Shown here: piece after piece, positions 24,314 through 38,559 of the stretch
How positions within the stretch are numbered: position 1 is the stretch's first letter
Layout of the letters: each line of letters starts with the position of its first letter
Assembly: GCF_000182925.2 (NCBI RefSeq)
Contig: NC_026501.1
Span: 9,713,917 to 9,777,916 of the forward strand
From: Neurospora crassa OR74A
Lineage: Eukaryota; Ascomycota; Sordariomycetes; Sordariales; Sordariaceae
Length of the DNA: 64,000 bases
Direction: 5' to 3'
Program-made: the position numbers and the translations under genes
The notes under the pieces: generated by a model
Seen by the model: only the letters and a program-made list of their open reading frames with translations
What the model was told of the DNA's origin: nothing
The model's database searches: none

Positions 24314-26766
24314 ATAATTTATAGAACGTTATATAGAATATAGTAGCTAAGATTGTACGTTTTATTAATACTAATAGCCCCCTACCTACCCCCTTTTTAT
24401 AGTAATTATATTATTCTATAGTAGCGTTTTAAATTATAATATAGGTACGTTTAATTAATAATAATTTTTCTATAATATTATTTAAAATACTTTATACTCC
24501 TAACTTTAATTATAAAGGCTATTTGAGATTGGACTACTATAATATTAGTAATATTAATACTAATATTAATTTAGTAGCCCCCCTTAACTCTCCTATAAAT
24601 ATTTCTATACCGAATATTTTTATTTGTATCCCCCCCTCCCCCGGTTGTAGTTATAGTCCTTAATATTAATTAGTTAATAAAAAATTAGCGTCGCTAAATA
24701 GAAAATTAAATAAATTATTAGAATTTATAAGGGAGGACTATAAATAGATAGTATAAAGTAATATCTACAAATATTATTAATAAATATAGTAGTATATAGG
24801 AATATTCCTCCTAAAGTTGTAAGTTCTAATCTTATATTAATAATAATAAATACTATTAAAGATTTTTTTGTTTAGGGTAATAATAGAAAATACGGGCTAT
24901 ATTCTACTTAGCGCTTTATTAATATCCTATATTAAATTAAATTACCTTCCTTTCTTATTTTTTATTTTATTTAGCGTCTTTATTTTATATTTCCGCTTTA
25001 TATTTCTATTTTATATTTTTAATTTACCTCTCTACTCTATATTTCTACTTTATATCCCTATTTTATAGTTTATATTTATATCTTACATCTACGTCTTACA
25101 TCTACATCTTGCGTCTACATTTTACATTTTATATTTATATTTTATATTTCTATTTTGCGTTTTACATTTTACGTCTGCGTTTTACGTTTCTACTTTATAT
25201 TTTACGTCTTATATCTATATTTTACATCTCTACTTTACGTTTTACATCTTATATTTATATTTTATATTTCTACTTTATATTTTATATTTTATATTTATAT
25301 TTTACGTTTTTATTCTACATTTTTAAATAATTATTATTTCCTTCTTTTATTTAATTAATTCTTATTAATTTAGTAGTTAGTCCGCTACTAGTATACTACT
25401 ATTATATATCCTTAACTTCGTATTCCTTAAGAAGGTCCGGGTAATTTATATCCTTTTGTAAGACCTACGAATTTTCGTTATTTAAATACCCCTTTTATTT
25501 AATTTAGAATTAACGTTAATAGCTAGATTTATAATACTTTACAATCGCCTCAACTTCGTACTAAATATTATTTTCCTCGATATTTATAATTTCCCTTTGT
25601 AGTACCGCTATAGTAGGATCCCTATAGTATAGTTTTAATAGAGTAATAAGGAATATTAAGTAAATTTAGTAATACATAGGGAATATAAATTGGTATACTA
25701 TCTTCTTTTTTCCGATAACTTTAGTAATTTAGAAGGGTCCTAAAAATTTATTTACTAATTTAGCGTTTAAGCAGTATTATTTAATATACTTTATATTAAA
25801 TAAAATCTAACTTCTAATATTAAATTCTTTTAATTTCTAAACTTTATTATACTATTTTACATACCCCTAATTAATAACCTCTAAAGTTATTATAATTTCT
25901 ATTTACTTATATAATAGTTTATTAATCTAATTAGTAGTTACTATTAATAGGATTATCTTCCGCCTTCGCTCCGGGTCCGCTAGTCCCCGAGGATAATACT
26001 TTAAGAGTAGTTCTAAGGGGAACTTTCCGATAATAGTATAGAAATAATTATTATACGTCTATTGTATTAGTGTAATTTTTTTAGCTTAATTAACTTACTT
26101 TATATTATAGAAGATTCGAAGGTATAATTCTAAATTCTAGTTTTGCCTCTCCGTTTATCCGTCTATTTAGGGGTACTAGGCCGTATTAAAGCATTTATAA
26201 ATATTTAGGAATTTATAATAAATCTTCTAAAATTAATTTATAAAAAGGTTGCCTCTATTTAATATAATCGAATCCGGGAAGCTAAATTACTAGAAGACGT
26301 TTTATTAGAAGAGGAATATAAATTATTAAATATTAATTATTTTCTACGTAGGGATATATAGGGTATATTTAATAAAGCGGTTAATAATAATAAGGATTAT
26401 ATTATAAGTCTAATTAAATATAAGGTTAAATAATTTTAGTACTCTAATAATAAAATCGTACGAAATATTTTACTAGGGGATAGTAGGGATAAATAATAAT
26501 CCTAATAGCTTGTATAGCCGGTAGTTATATAGTTTAGCCTTTTAGTATACTAAATATTTACAGATATATAATTTAATATTAATCGTAATAGTAGGTTAAT
26601 AATAGAATTAATTAATACGTTTTAATATCTTCCTTTAGCCTAGGTATCCGGCTATTACTATATTATAGTAAGTATAGAGTAATTCGGCCTATATCCGTTT
26701 TAGAATATAGATTTAATATTAATACTATAGTATTCTATTTTCCCCTATTTTCTAATTCTTCGCTTA
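24314..26766 (-). mobile_element. RIP-degraded Ty3/gypsy chromovirus, copy A2 (integrase-chromodomain)
   Basis: Minus-strand reading from right to left gives the integrase core with a decayed SIILNRGNLFIN (intact: DRG..FTS) near 26,240-26,285 and QIDGQTERQN near 26,150-26,185 (intact: HPQTDGQTERTNQ), then the region matching copy A1 integrase C-terminus, and a chromodomain remnant KGYLNNENS near 25,470-25,500. 24,314-26,090 aligns in direct orientation with 16,919-18,697. The two copies differ by C/T and G/A changes. The first catalytic-domain Asp reads as Asn. Truncated by gaps at both ends. Confidence 0.8.
24955..25327. repeat. T-rich tandem repeat in gypsy copy A2
   Basis: Counterpart of the tract at 17,575-17,937: degenerate TTTTACATTTTATATTTATA-like units, downstream (on the minus strand) of the chromodomain remnant. 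Confidence 0.8.
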
Positions 26767-26866
26767 NNNNNNNNNNNNNNNNNNNNNNNNNNNNNNNNNN
26801 NNNNNNNNNNNNNNNNNNNNNNNNNNNNNNNNNNNNNNNNNNNNNNNNNNNNNNNNNNNNNNNNNN
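26767..26866. other. Assembly gap (100 N)
   Basis: Run of 100 N at the interrupted end of gypsy copy A2. Confidence 0.99.
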
Positions 26867-28299
26867 CCTTAAGAAGAAAATTATTAGGTATTACTTATTA
26901 TTATATAATTATATAAAAACCGCCCTAATTACGAAATTTAATATATTTATCTCTATTTAGATTTATAATATTAGGTTAAAGTAGTATAATATAAAAGCTT
27001 TTTAGAATAATTTTTTAAATTCTTCGAATATTTCTTCCGCTTCTACTATAAATTCGAATAGCCTCTATTTATTCCCCTTTAGTAACTCTATTAGGGGTAT
27101 AATTACTTTAGAATATAATATTATAAAATATTAATAGAATTTTATAAACTTTAAGAAGATTTAGATATTATAAATATTCGTTAGAGCTTCTTATTCTATA
27201 ATTATTACTACCCTCTTTAAATCTATCGATATACTTTCTAAGGAAATAATATATTTTAAGAACGATACCCGCTTTATTAATATAGGGTAGTTCGTTTATT
27301 CTTTTTTCATTTTCCTTATATATTCTTCTTTTCTTTACTTTAGACTTTTGCTTTTATATAATAAATAGAGATATTAGGGCCTTAGTTTGTTATACATTGA
27401 GGAGCAAATCTATTGCACTAGTCGGTCAGGACCCTAGGAATATACTAAGTAAGGAAGAGGATATAAGGAGGAAATCCCGAACTAAGAATAGGCAGAAGGA
27501 TAAGTACTCCTAATTAGATAATACTTTTTCCTCGTAGATAAATTAAGAAATTCCACTCCCAAACTATAAAATTACCGCTAAACGCTCTCGTAATAGTAAG
27601 CCTAGCAACCCTCTTATAAAAGAAACTAACTTCTAAAGTCGCTTATTAATTTAAAATTAATAAGAAGGATCTTATCCTTCTTATTAATTTTTAACAATAA
27701 TTAATAAATTATAACTTTATTATTCTATTTCAATTCTTAAAAATAAAAATTATATTCAATTCCAAATTTACTCCCCGCTATATTTAGGTATAGTAAGGTA
27801 CTTTTTATATTAGTATAGTTTTTACTCTATTTTAAATAGTAATAAGAACGAAATTAAATTTTAAACTCCTAATTAAATTAGCTAATACGAACTTACGAAG
27901 CTCCTAAAAAGGATTTCCTAACGACGTAGAGGTTATCCTCGAGAACCTTAGAATATTAATTTAAGTACTAAGAATTAAATAGCGAAGGGTTAATTAATTC
28001 TTCCAGTAGAGGAACTTCTTATTCGATTTAATAGAGACCTTAATTCTAAATATATTCGGATCTCTACTTTATTAATTAATTTATAATCTATTAGTAGTAA
28101 ATTATAAATACTTTAAATTACTATATTTATAAAATTAGGATAGAAACCCCTTACTTTATAATTTTAAAACTAATTATAATAAAGAAAGAAAATAAAATTA
28201 GATTAGAAAGACCCCGAATAGTACCTAGGAAGAAAAATTAAATAAAGAATAATAATCGAAAAGAGGATCGGTACAAATCTACCCCTTACTAAATAATAT
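26867..28299. other. AT-rich sequence between two retroelements
   Basis: No domain recognised on either strand. A short stretch around 27,380-27,440 (with GAGGAGCAAATCTATTGCAC) is less mutated. It may contain the leader or LTR of the gypsy element that follows, but I cannot find a matching repeat at that element's far end. Confidence 0.4.
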
Positions 28300-31200
28300 T
28301 CAATATTTAAATACTTATACACTATATACAAAACTAGCGCTTCAAGCTACCGAAGTTACTATAGGACTAATAATTATATTATTCCGTTCCTTACTTAATA
28401 TTTTTAGAGCAACGTAAGTAACGTTTTATAAGGCTAGCGAAGTAAACGAAGAAATAGTATTAGTAATCTTAATTCGCTAATTATACTACTTACTAGACCC
28501 TTGGACGCTAGTACTTATATAAGACCTTAAAAATTAGCTATTATAGTTATTAAAGTACTTATATAGAAAAGAAAAAATTAAAAAGGAGTATTAAATTAAC
28601 TCTTTACTAAATAAGAAGAAAAAGAGTATCGCTTTTCAATACTAACCCTATAAACTACCGAATTATTATTAAAATCCTTATAAATCTCAACCATCTACTA
28701 TATTTAATACTAATAATACTACTACTAATAAAACTCCTTCGACTAATATTCTTACTCATCCGGGTAAAATATCCCTTAATACTATTACCGCCCTCCTTAC
28801 GAATAACGCTACCTCTATTTAAAAAATTCTCCTAAAGAAAAAATTCGATAGAAAAAGAATCTTTGAGTATATTGAATTATTCGAAGAAGAGGTTGGTATT
28901 TATAAATTTAGAAATAATAAATTTAAAATTAATATTTAACTCTAATAATATAAGAAGGAGCCTAAGGACGTTAGTAAGAGTCTCTTTCGTAACCTCTAAG
29001 TTAAAAATACTACTACCTAAAAGGAATTTATTAAAAGATTTAAAATTATTTATAGAGTAAAGGATCCCAAATAGACGGATAGTATATTTACTACCCTAAA
29101 AAAATTCTATATTAAGTACATCCCTTATTAAATAGAAAAAATCATTAATACTATTCTTACCTATTCGGCACTACTTATTCACTAAAAGGCGTAGGATTAA
29201 AATAACGCTAATTATAATACTATTAAAAACTTCTATAAAAAATTGCACATCGATACTAAATATATAATTACTACCTTCTTATAAAAATTAAAAGAGGAAC
29301 TCTATACTATAGAGTAGGCTAAATTCTCTTAATCTCTAAATAAGCTCGTAGCGGAATAATTTAATAATATTAATTTTAATACTTTATTAGATACTAATAG
29401 TAATAGTAAAGAAGAGATATCTATTAAGAAGCGTAAGTATAAAGCTAAGCGCGTAATTAATTTAGACAACTCTTTAGAATCCTTTAAAGAAGAAACTATA
29501 ATTAAGGTCCTTATTAAGAAAACTACTATAAAGGTATAAATCCCTACTAAAGCTACCCCGATTTTTAATAAAAAGACTATAAATAATCTAATCAATTATA
29601 TAAAATAATTAATAATTACTTAAAACATTACTTTTACTCCCCAAATCCAATAATAAATCCCCCTCCCTCAATAACCCACCCTTTACTAACCTACCCAATT
29701 TATAAACCCTTAAACTAATATTATTTAAATTAATACCCTTTATAGAAAGAATAGGGGTAAATAAAGTACGAAAGGAGACAATAGGGGAGGGTATCGGTAG
29801 TAGTACTATTAATATAATTAATTTAGTTACTATATTTAAGAATATAAGTAGAAGGAAGTTAATTATAATTATAGTATTGCTAATTGGAAGCCTATTAATC
29901 GAAATAGGAGTACGAATACTATAGTATTTATAGGCTCTAAAATAGATTATAATAATAAGGTCCCTAAGGATATATACTTTCAAATATCCAATTTGGGCTA
30001 ATTGGGGGATACGATCCGCTCCTTTATAATTCTAACTATTAATTACCCTAATTACTAAAAATTTAAAAAATAGGAATTCGAAGTCTAATAATAGCGTAAC
30101 CTACAAAACGCACTATTTATTCTAATCTTTAATTTACTTTAAAATCCTAAATAAGCTAAATAATATTAAGACTAGATTTAAGTTAAAAATAGTTCCCCTA
30201 TTATCGCTATTAATTATATTTTAATAAAGGTATTTAAAGAATTATATAAAATATCCTCTCTTACCTAGGAACAAGTAGCCTAAATTTATATAATTATCGC
30301 CAATCCCAACTAGGTTACTAAACTAAGAAGGCTCTCCAAAATAAATATAAACTAAAAAAAGATTTATACTACTTCCTAGAACGTTATAATAGTAGCCAGC
30401 GAATTTAAGAGGCCTAGAATTAATAATATAATATTAAATTCTATAACCACCCCTCTTTTTATTCTAATCCTTCGTCCATTTACCGCGGAAATATTTAAAT
30501 CTACCCCCAAATAATTTAGAATTACTTTAGATAATAAAATTCGAATACATTTATTTACCCTTACTAATAAAACGTTAAAACTATAACTTAAAAAGGTTTT
30601 ATTCATATAAAAAGAGGAAGGGCCAAATTAAATATATATAAAGGATATCCGGGCTTGAAATAATATTTTAAATATAAAGGAAATATACCCTATAGCTACT
30701 AAATTTATAAATATTAAAATTATTATTACTATTAAAGACATTATCCAAAACAACCCTACTAATACTTTAACTATTTATAATTAAATTAAATAACTCTCCG
30801 GGGTACCTTATAGTAAGGATAGGATCCCTATTGTACAATTTAAATACTATAGTAATACAACTCCTAATAATAATTTAGAAATTAATAAGTTCGTTCCTAT
30901 TAGGCCTAATAAAATATAAATTCACTTCGTATCTATAGAAAAATAAGAGCCTAGGATAAATATATTAGTAAATTTAATTAAAGTCGCTTTAAAGAGCGAT
31001 AGCCCTATATTTACCTAATTATCTTTAAAAAATAATATTTTCTCTTTATTTAATTAGCAAGATATTAAAGATTAGAAAAAGAGTAAATCTACACTATTAC
31101 GTATCGTCTCTCCTCGGAATACCCTAGCTCTTACTATAAATTAAATAAAATTTATTAATAAATCCCCCCTTATAAAGAATAATACTACGCGTTTTACTCT

Positions 31201-34200
31201 TTTACTTATACTTTATATATTAATTAAATTCTAAGGAAGAAAGAAAGTAACTACCCTATTAAATATAAATACCAAATATAATACTATTTATAAAGTACTA
31301 GCGGATTCGCTAAAACTCCAAAGCATTACTATAGAAATTTCTAATATTAACAATAATAGAAGAAGGAAGGGATTTTTTAATAAAACCTACAAAAAAATTT
31401 AGCTATTCGATAAGGGATAGGAAGTCTATTTCTTTATTATAGAGCAAGCTCTACCGAACTATAATATTATTTTAGGGTTACCGTTCTTTTAAAACGCTAA
31501 AATCTATATAAAGTATAAAGAAGGCGGAAGGAACTATATAATTATAATATTCAACGGAGTAGTAATTTGTACTGTTCTAATTGTTAATTTAGAGATTTTT
31601 AAGGGGAGGTAAGGTAATAGGTAGAAGGTTTAACTCCCTTATTATTATAATAGCCTCGTATACTAAAAAGTAAGGAGGTAGGCCTAGCGAGAACTATATA
31701 AAGGAGGCCGCCTTATTAATAAATTAAAAATAATTATTAAAGGATATTCTAAAGGAAGATAATAAGCGAATTACCTCCCTTAATAATAAAATAACGAAGG
31801 ATTTAATAATCTTCTTAAAGAAGGAATAAACGTTCCTAATCGGCTTACAAGGTCCAAATATCTCTCAATAAGTTTATTATTATTAGAAAAAACTCGTTTT
31901 AAAATTAATAAAAACTACTAAATAAAATTTCCTACTAGTAGTACATACGCCCGCGCTAAATAAATATAGGAAAGTTTAAAAGAAGTTGGAAGGTATTAAA
32001 GGAAAATTAGAATATATAATTATATAAATTAATATAATATATAAGCGAGCGGTATAAAAAGTAAACCTAATTAATAATATTATATTGGATAAATTAAAGT
32101 TTGGAGGAGACCCCAATTAGAAGGAAAAGAAGTTAATAGTAGTAAAGGAATAAATCGCCTCTATACTTAAAAATTATAATTTAAAATAAGACCGCTACGT
32201 AGTACTAAAATTTATAAAACTAGTTCGAAGGTTACGCTTAACGGAAGAACAATTTTAAACCCTATTAAAAATAATTTAAAATACTTTAAATAAAGGAGAA
32301 ACCGAACTATTTACCTACATCCTCTTTAATAGGGAATAAACTTTAATTTAGAATTTCACTAAATATAGAAAACTAAATTCTAATATTATTCTACCTTAAG
32401 AGATCCGTACTATCCTTCACTCTACTTAATAAATAAAAACTATCCCAATCCCGAAAGCCCTCTACAATAAAATATACAACCTATTAAAAAATCGAATTAA
32501 AAAAGGGATTTTAAAAGAAAATTATACGGTATATAAAAATAATTAATTCTTAATTATAAAGAAGGATAGCGGTTTACGTTTCATTAATAACGCCTAACAG
32601 ATTAATAAAGTAACCCTCTAAAATGCTAACCCGCCCCTAAGCTATAAAAAATTTAATAAAGCGTTTAGAAACTACAAAATAATATCCCTATTAAATCTTT
32701 TCTCGAAATACAACTAAATCCCCCTTAATAAAATTAATTATAACCTTACTACCTTCTTAACCCCTATCGGTTACTTCCGAATAACCACTCTACTATAAGG
32801 AGGTACGAACTCTATCGTACAATTTATAAAAGTAATAATAAGAATACTATATAATTTAATTCCTAACGTTTATTAACCTTACTTTAATAATATCTATATT
32901 AAAAGACCCTAAAACGATTATAGTAAAGAATAAATTAATACTAAGGGGATTAGGAGGTATATATTAAAATACCTTATAAATATTAATAAGGTACTTATTA
33001 ATATAAAATTAGTAAGAGGAATAATCGTAGTTATAAAATTCTAATAGTATTAAAAGGAAATAGTATTAATAAAGTACTTATATATACTAAATAGAAGAGT
33101 ACTAACTATAAATAAAGTTATAAAGATTAATAAATAAATTTACTATAAATATTAAACCGATAAAAAAGAAAAAGAACTAGAGTAAATCCGTACCTTCTTA
33201 AGTATTGTAGGGTACTATAGAATTTAAATTAAAGGATTTAGTATTATTATAATCCCCCTCTATAATTTAATAAAGAAGGACGTTAAATTCTAATAAATAG
33301 AAAACGAATAATTCGTAATAGAGTACTTACAATATATAATTACTATTATACTAATCCTCGCTACCTTAATATATAATAATAATTATTACAAAATAATTTT
33401 CCTTATAATTAATATATTACTAGAAGGTTAGGGAGCTATTCTAAAGTAGATCGGCCCGGACGGAAAGTAATATCTATACTAATTCGAAAGTAGGATTTAG
33501 TCTAGTACTAAAAAGAGGTATAATACTATAAAGAAGGAACTTCGGGGCCTCCTCTATATTTTAAAACATTTAAGAAGGTACCTATTCAATACTCACTTTG
33601 TAATTAAAACCAATATAATAATCCTAATCTACTAATTAAATAATATTATAAGCAATATACTTAGCGCGCTATTAATATAATAAATCGCCTAAATAAAAAT
33701 CTTTAACTTCGACGTTAAATATATTCTAAAGAATAAAAATATAATAGCTAATAATTTATCTCGTAAACCCCCTAAACCTTCTAACCTTTATAAATAAATA
33801 TATAAGAAGGATATTAACGATTTTATAAATATATAAATCTACTTTATCTTTATTATATATATAAATAACCTTTAGCTAATACTCAAAGGAGAATAGTTTA
33901 AAAAATTAAAAAAGATTATTAAATACTTATTAACCTACGAAGTCCCTTTAAAGCTAAAAGGAACTACTATAAAACGCTAATTCCGGACTAATACTATTAA
34001 ATTTATAATATATAATAAAATCCTTTAATTATGCCCTACAACCTCGACCTAAAGTTTAAAACGACTAATTAATAATTTAAAGGAACGCTAATAAATTATA
34101 TCCTATTACTATAACGAAGTAGGATATAAAGGCCGAGAAGGGATGTACCGCCGTATTATAAAGTACTATTATTAAAAAGGAATATATACTTAAGTAGAGG

Positions 34201-35480
34201 AATTAATCCGTTTATACCTTAACTATTAAATATTTAATTCTAAACGGTTCGAAGATAGTTACTAATAAATTTACCCGAACTCTTACCCCTTTAGAAAATA
34301 AATATTAAATATTTAGTACCTCCTAAGTACGAATAGTAAGAAAGTCCCTCTATTAGAAGTTAAGAATAATTTAATAAATTATATAAAAGCTACCCTATTC
34401 CCTACAATTTCGTTAAATAAAGTAAAGGACTTTCTTAAACTTCTATTCCTAAAGTAGGGATACCCTTTAATAATTTTAATTAATAGTAATATAGAGTTCT
34501 AGAAGGTTATTACTAAATATTTACTTTAATTAGGGATCCTTAAAGAATCTATTGCGCCTTATAATTTATAAACTAATAGTATAAATAAATAAGGATATAT
34601 TATAATTACTTCTTTATTTATAAAAATAATTAGAAAGAGTAATACTAATTAAAAAAAGTATTTACTTTACATCCTCTTTATAAACCGGACTATTATTAAA
34701 AGAAGCTATAAGTACACTCCCTTCTAATTAATATACAATTATAATTTAGTATTACTAATCGAATTTAATTTACCCTCCTAGTAAATTACTAATTAGAAGA
34801 ATAATAATAGGGTAATAATTAAAGAAGAACTAATTAATACAATTACTCAAATATATAAGGATTCTAAATATAAATTTATATAGGCCGTAAAAAAAGTCGT
34901 AATAATAAGGGAAGTAGCAATTAATTACTGTAATAAATAAGATTAGCGAAAAATGCAATTTAAAAACATTTAAATTAAAGTCGGCGATTTAATTTTAAAA
35001 TATAATAGTATTAGAAGGATTAATATAAATTTAATAAAGAAGCTCTCGTACCGATAGTAAAGCCCCTATAGAGTATACCGGATCTCTAATTTAGGGAGTA
35101 TATACTATATTAATACTCTAAATAGAATATAATTTAATAAACCTATAAATATTAAGAAGATTAAGAAATTTATAATTAGGGACGGAATAATACTAAATAT
35201 TAAAAACTTAAGTGTAATACTTAAGGGGGAATAAATTTTATTCGAGGACGGAGGAGGTTAAGGAAACCCTAAACCGGCTAATAACAGATTATTTATAAAG
35301 GAAATTCCAGGCCGAATATTATAATATAAATTTAAAGAAAGTATAATTATAGAGAAAAAAAAGACGAGGTAAAATACTTTTAAGGATAGGATATGGAAAG
35401 ATCTAATTCGGATAAGGATTGAAGTTATAATCCCTAAGGGGCGACCCCTAGGAATATAAATAAATCCTAAAAATTAATTT
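28300..35480 (+). mobile_element. RIP-degraded Ty3/gypsy element, family B (gag-pol)
   Basis: A near full-length gag-pol in plus orientation with Gln-type stops. The gag-like region covers about 28,300-30,600. The aspartic protease end with NIILGLPFF is at 31,468. Reverse transcriptase spans about 32,450-33,100, with LTPIGYFRITTLL at 32,750 and YFNNIYI at 32,881, where active relatives carry an Asp pair. RNase H spans about 33,400-33,780 (ESRI, KKRYNTIKKELRGLLYIL, IANNLSRKPPK). The integrase zinc-binding part lies near 34,090-34,240 (GYKGREGMYRRI, SKRFED) and its core near 34,430-35,000; the frame ends around 35,480. It lacks the KGYP chromodomain signature and differs from family A. LTRs were not identified. 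Confidence 0.8.
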
Positions 35481-35630
35481 AACACCCCGCTCATATACTT
35501 AAGGATAGATAAATCCGTACCCGATACCCAACAACTAATATACAACAATAAGACCGAAGCGATAATATAACTTCCTTTCTCGACCTTTTTCTTTATAATA
35601 TTTCCTTTAATATCTATTTTTCTTTACGAA

Positions 35631-35730
35631 NNNNNNNNNNNNNNNNNNNNNNNNNNNNNNNNNNNNNNNNNNNNNNNNNNNNNNNNNNNNNNNNNNNNNN
35701 NNNNNNNNNNNNNNNNNNNNNNNNNNNNNN
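35631..35730. other. Assembly gap (100 N)
   Basis: Run of 100 N after gypsy family B. Confidence 0.99.
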
Positions 35731-38559
35731 TTAGATATTATAATTATACTGAAGAATAAAGGAAAATTTTAACCTAAAAAATAGTAAGAAATCCACCCCT
35801 CTACCCCTTCTCCCTACTTTACAAATTACTATCCTCAAATAAAAAAATAACTATAGGGTCCCTTTTACCTTTAAAACTATATATATAAATAGGAGAAGTA
35901 TAATTAAATAAAGGAATTTTAAACGTACTATAAATAATAATAGACTATAAATTAGTACTATATTTCTTATTATTATCCTTACTATATTTTCTACCGTTAA
36001 ATAAAAAGAATTTTTCAAAATCCTTAGGAAAGCGAGCATTATCATCTATATTTAAAAGGTCGTACGGACTTAAGACCTAATCTTTAAAAAAGAACTTTAT
36101 AAATTTAAGAAGTAGAATTTCGGGAAATAGAGCTTTAAAATCCGTATAATTACCTAAAATATCCCCTTTACTTTAATTCCTTTTATACCTAATTACTTTA
36201 AGTTTTTTAAAAATTAGAACTACTTCTACCTTAATCGGAGATATATTAGCACTATATAAATCCGTACTACTATTCGAATTAGTATTATTAACCTCTATTT
36301 TATTACCGCCTTCTACGTTCTACTTATTACTACAATAATCTAATTTAATATCTTTAAAAACTAACGAAGGGAAATCCACCTAAATTCCAATTATAAACTT
36401 ATTTATATTATAGGAATTTATACTATTACCCTTACCTATAATATTAACTTCTATCCCCTTACTACCCTTCTTACCCTACTTCTAATTATAATAACCTAAT
36501 TTACGCTTTTTAAGGGCTATTAAAGAAGGAGTAACGTTATCCTTAACTATAAGTATACTAACCTTATATAAATTTATACCCTTATTTCTAATATTACTTT
36601 CTATATTATTAAGGGACGAATTTCTAACAATTAAAGAACTATTATTTAAATCTTAACCATTATCCTTAAACTTATTATTAAAACCTTACTAAAATAAAGA
36701 ATCATCCTAGGCAAATAATTTTAACGCCTTATAATTACCGCGTACAATAGCCCCTTTTCCCTTTAAGCTTAACTACTTACACTCGTAAGTAGCGTATTTA
36801 AACTATATCTTCCTACTAAAGGGAATTTAATCCTTAAAGGATATCTAATCCAATTAACTAATATTATTAATAACTAAAAAATCCCCACCTTAACTTCGGT
36901 TATTTAATAGCATCCAATAAAAACCGGCGTATTATAATTAACATTAGACAAAGAACTTTAAATATTTTAAATTAATTACGGAAGATATATATTAAATAGT
37001 AAATTTACCGAATTATATACAATTACTACAAATCCCTCCCTTAATATTTACTAATATAGAGATACAATTAAGAAAGGGCGATTAGATATTAAGAATTTCC
37101 TATTTACTAGTAGAGGTAAAAATAGAAATAAATATTTTCTAGAGCTATTCGAAATAATAGGAATAAATATATCGGTTCCTAAGGAAAGGATAATAATTAG
37201 TATAAGAAGAAATATAAGTTAAGGAGGAGTAGATTTGTACGGGAAATTAAATTTCTAAATAAATAGAATTAAAATATATTCCTTCTTAATACGGAGGGAA
37301 CTAATATAATACCCTTAGAGCTAACTGCTTTTCTTCTTAATAAAAACTTTCTAAGGAAAGTACTTTTTAATCCCAAAACTTCGAATATAGGAGAGGATCG
37401 CCTCGCAATACTTATCGGCTATTTTAAAAGCTAATATAAGATGGTAAAGATTATTAATATCTTTTAAAAACTTCTATTTAAAATATATTGAATTAGTTGT
37501 AATAGGATACTTTAAGGAGAAAACCCCTACCTCCTTAATAAAGACTTTATAGTAAGGATTATATACTATTCCTTAAAAATTATCTTTAAAGAACGGACCC
37601 GGAGATAAATTAATAAAAATTTTTAATAAAAATTAGTGTTTACTATTAGGATATTCGTTAAAATATTTTAAATTATTTTTAATTTTTAAAAGGAAGGTAA
37701 GGATAGGGTTAATTAAAAAAGGAATTGATAGCCTTTTTCTAATAATAAAAATAAATTTTAAAATATTAATACTCGGCTAAAAATTCTCGTTTTAAAATTT
37801 AAAAGGAATTTCCCCTATTTAAATCGCTACCCAAAGAGGGTTAGAAGCGTTAAGAAAAGAATTTTTAGATATAGTGTAAATTTATATTACTAAAGAGAAA
37901 GAATTGGAGGATATTTTACAATTAATTACTAAGGAAAAGTTAATAGAAATATAAATAAAGAAAAGAGGAAAGTAGGAGAAGTAAAAAGAAATTAGGTACC
38001 TACTAATAAAAGTAAAAAGAAGTAAATAAAATATATTTAACTAAATATATATTGCTTAAGTAATAAAAGTAGGAAGGTTTTAAATAGAAATAGGAGGTAC
38101 GAAAATATTGTTAGGAGGTAAATAAACGGAATATTAAGTACCTTTTTAGCGGATTTACGCCTAAAAAGTACTTAAAGCTCTAATTACAATTATAAAATAA
38201 TACCTAAATAATCTTTTTAATCCTTATAATACAATTAAGTTACTAACTATATTAAAAATAAAAAATCTTTAATAAAGGTATATACTAGTAACTACTATTA
38301 CTTTATTATATTATTAAAAACGGATTTATATTAATTATTATTTAATATTCTATATAAATATATAAAATAGAAGAATTATAAACTTAGCTTAGGGTACTAT
38401 AGACTATTACTTAATAATTTATATAAATACGAGAGATAAAAGTATTATAAATTTAGCCTAAGGAATTATAATTCGAAAGACCCTTTAATAGGGAGATTAC
38501 AAAGATGCTACACCTATATAACCCAATTATATAACCTATAATCTTTAAGTTTATATTTA
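35731..38559. other. AT-rich RIP-type sequence, weakly readable
   Basis: Between about 35,990 and 37,080 a plus-strand frame is fairly open (Ser/Leu/Ile-rich with TAG/TAA stops) but shows no domain. A short minus-strand ORF at 35,851-36,045 is Ile/Leu-rich and probably meaningless. From 37,100 the strand is purine-rich with no convincing frame. Confidence 0.45.
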
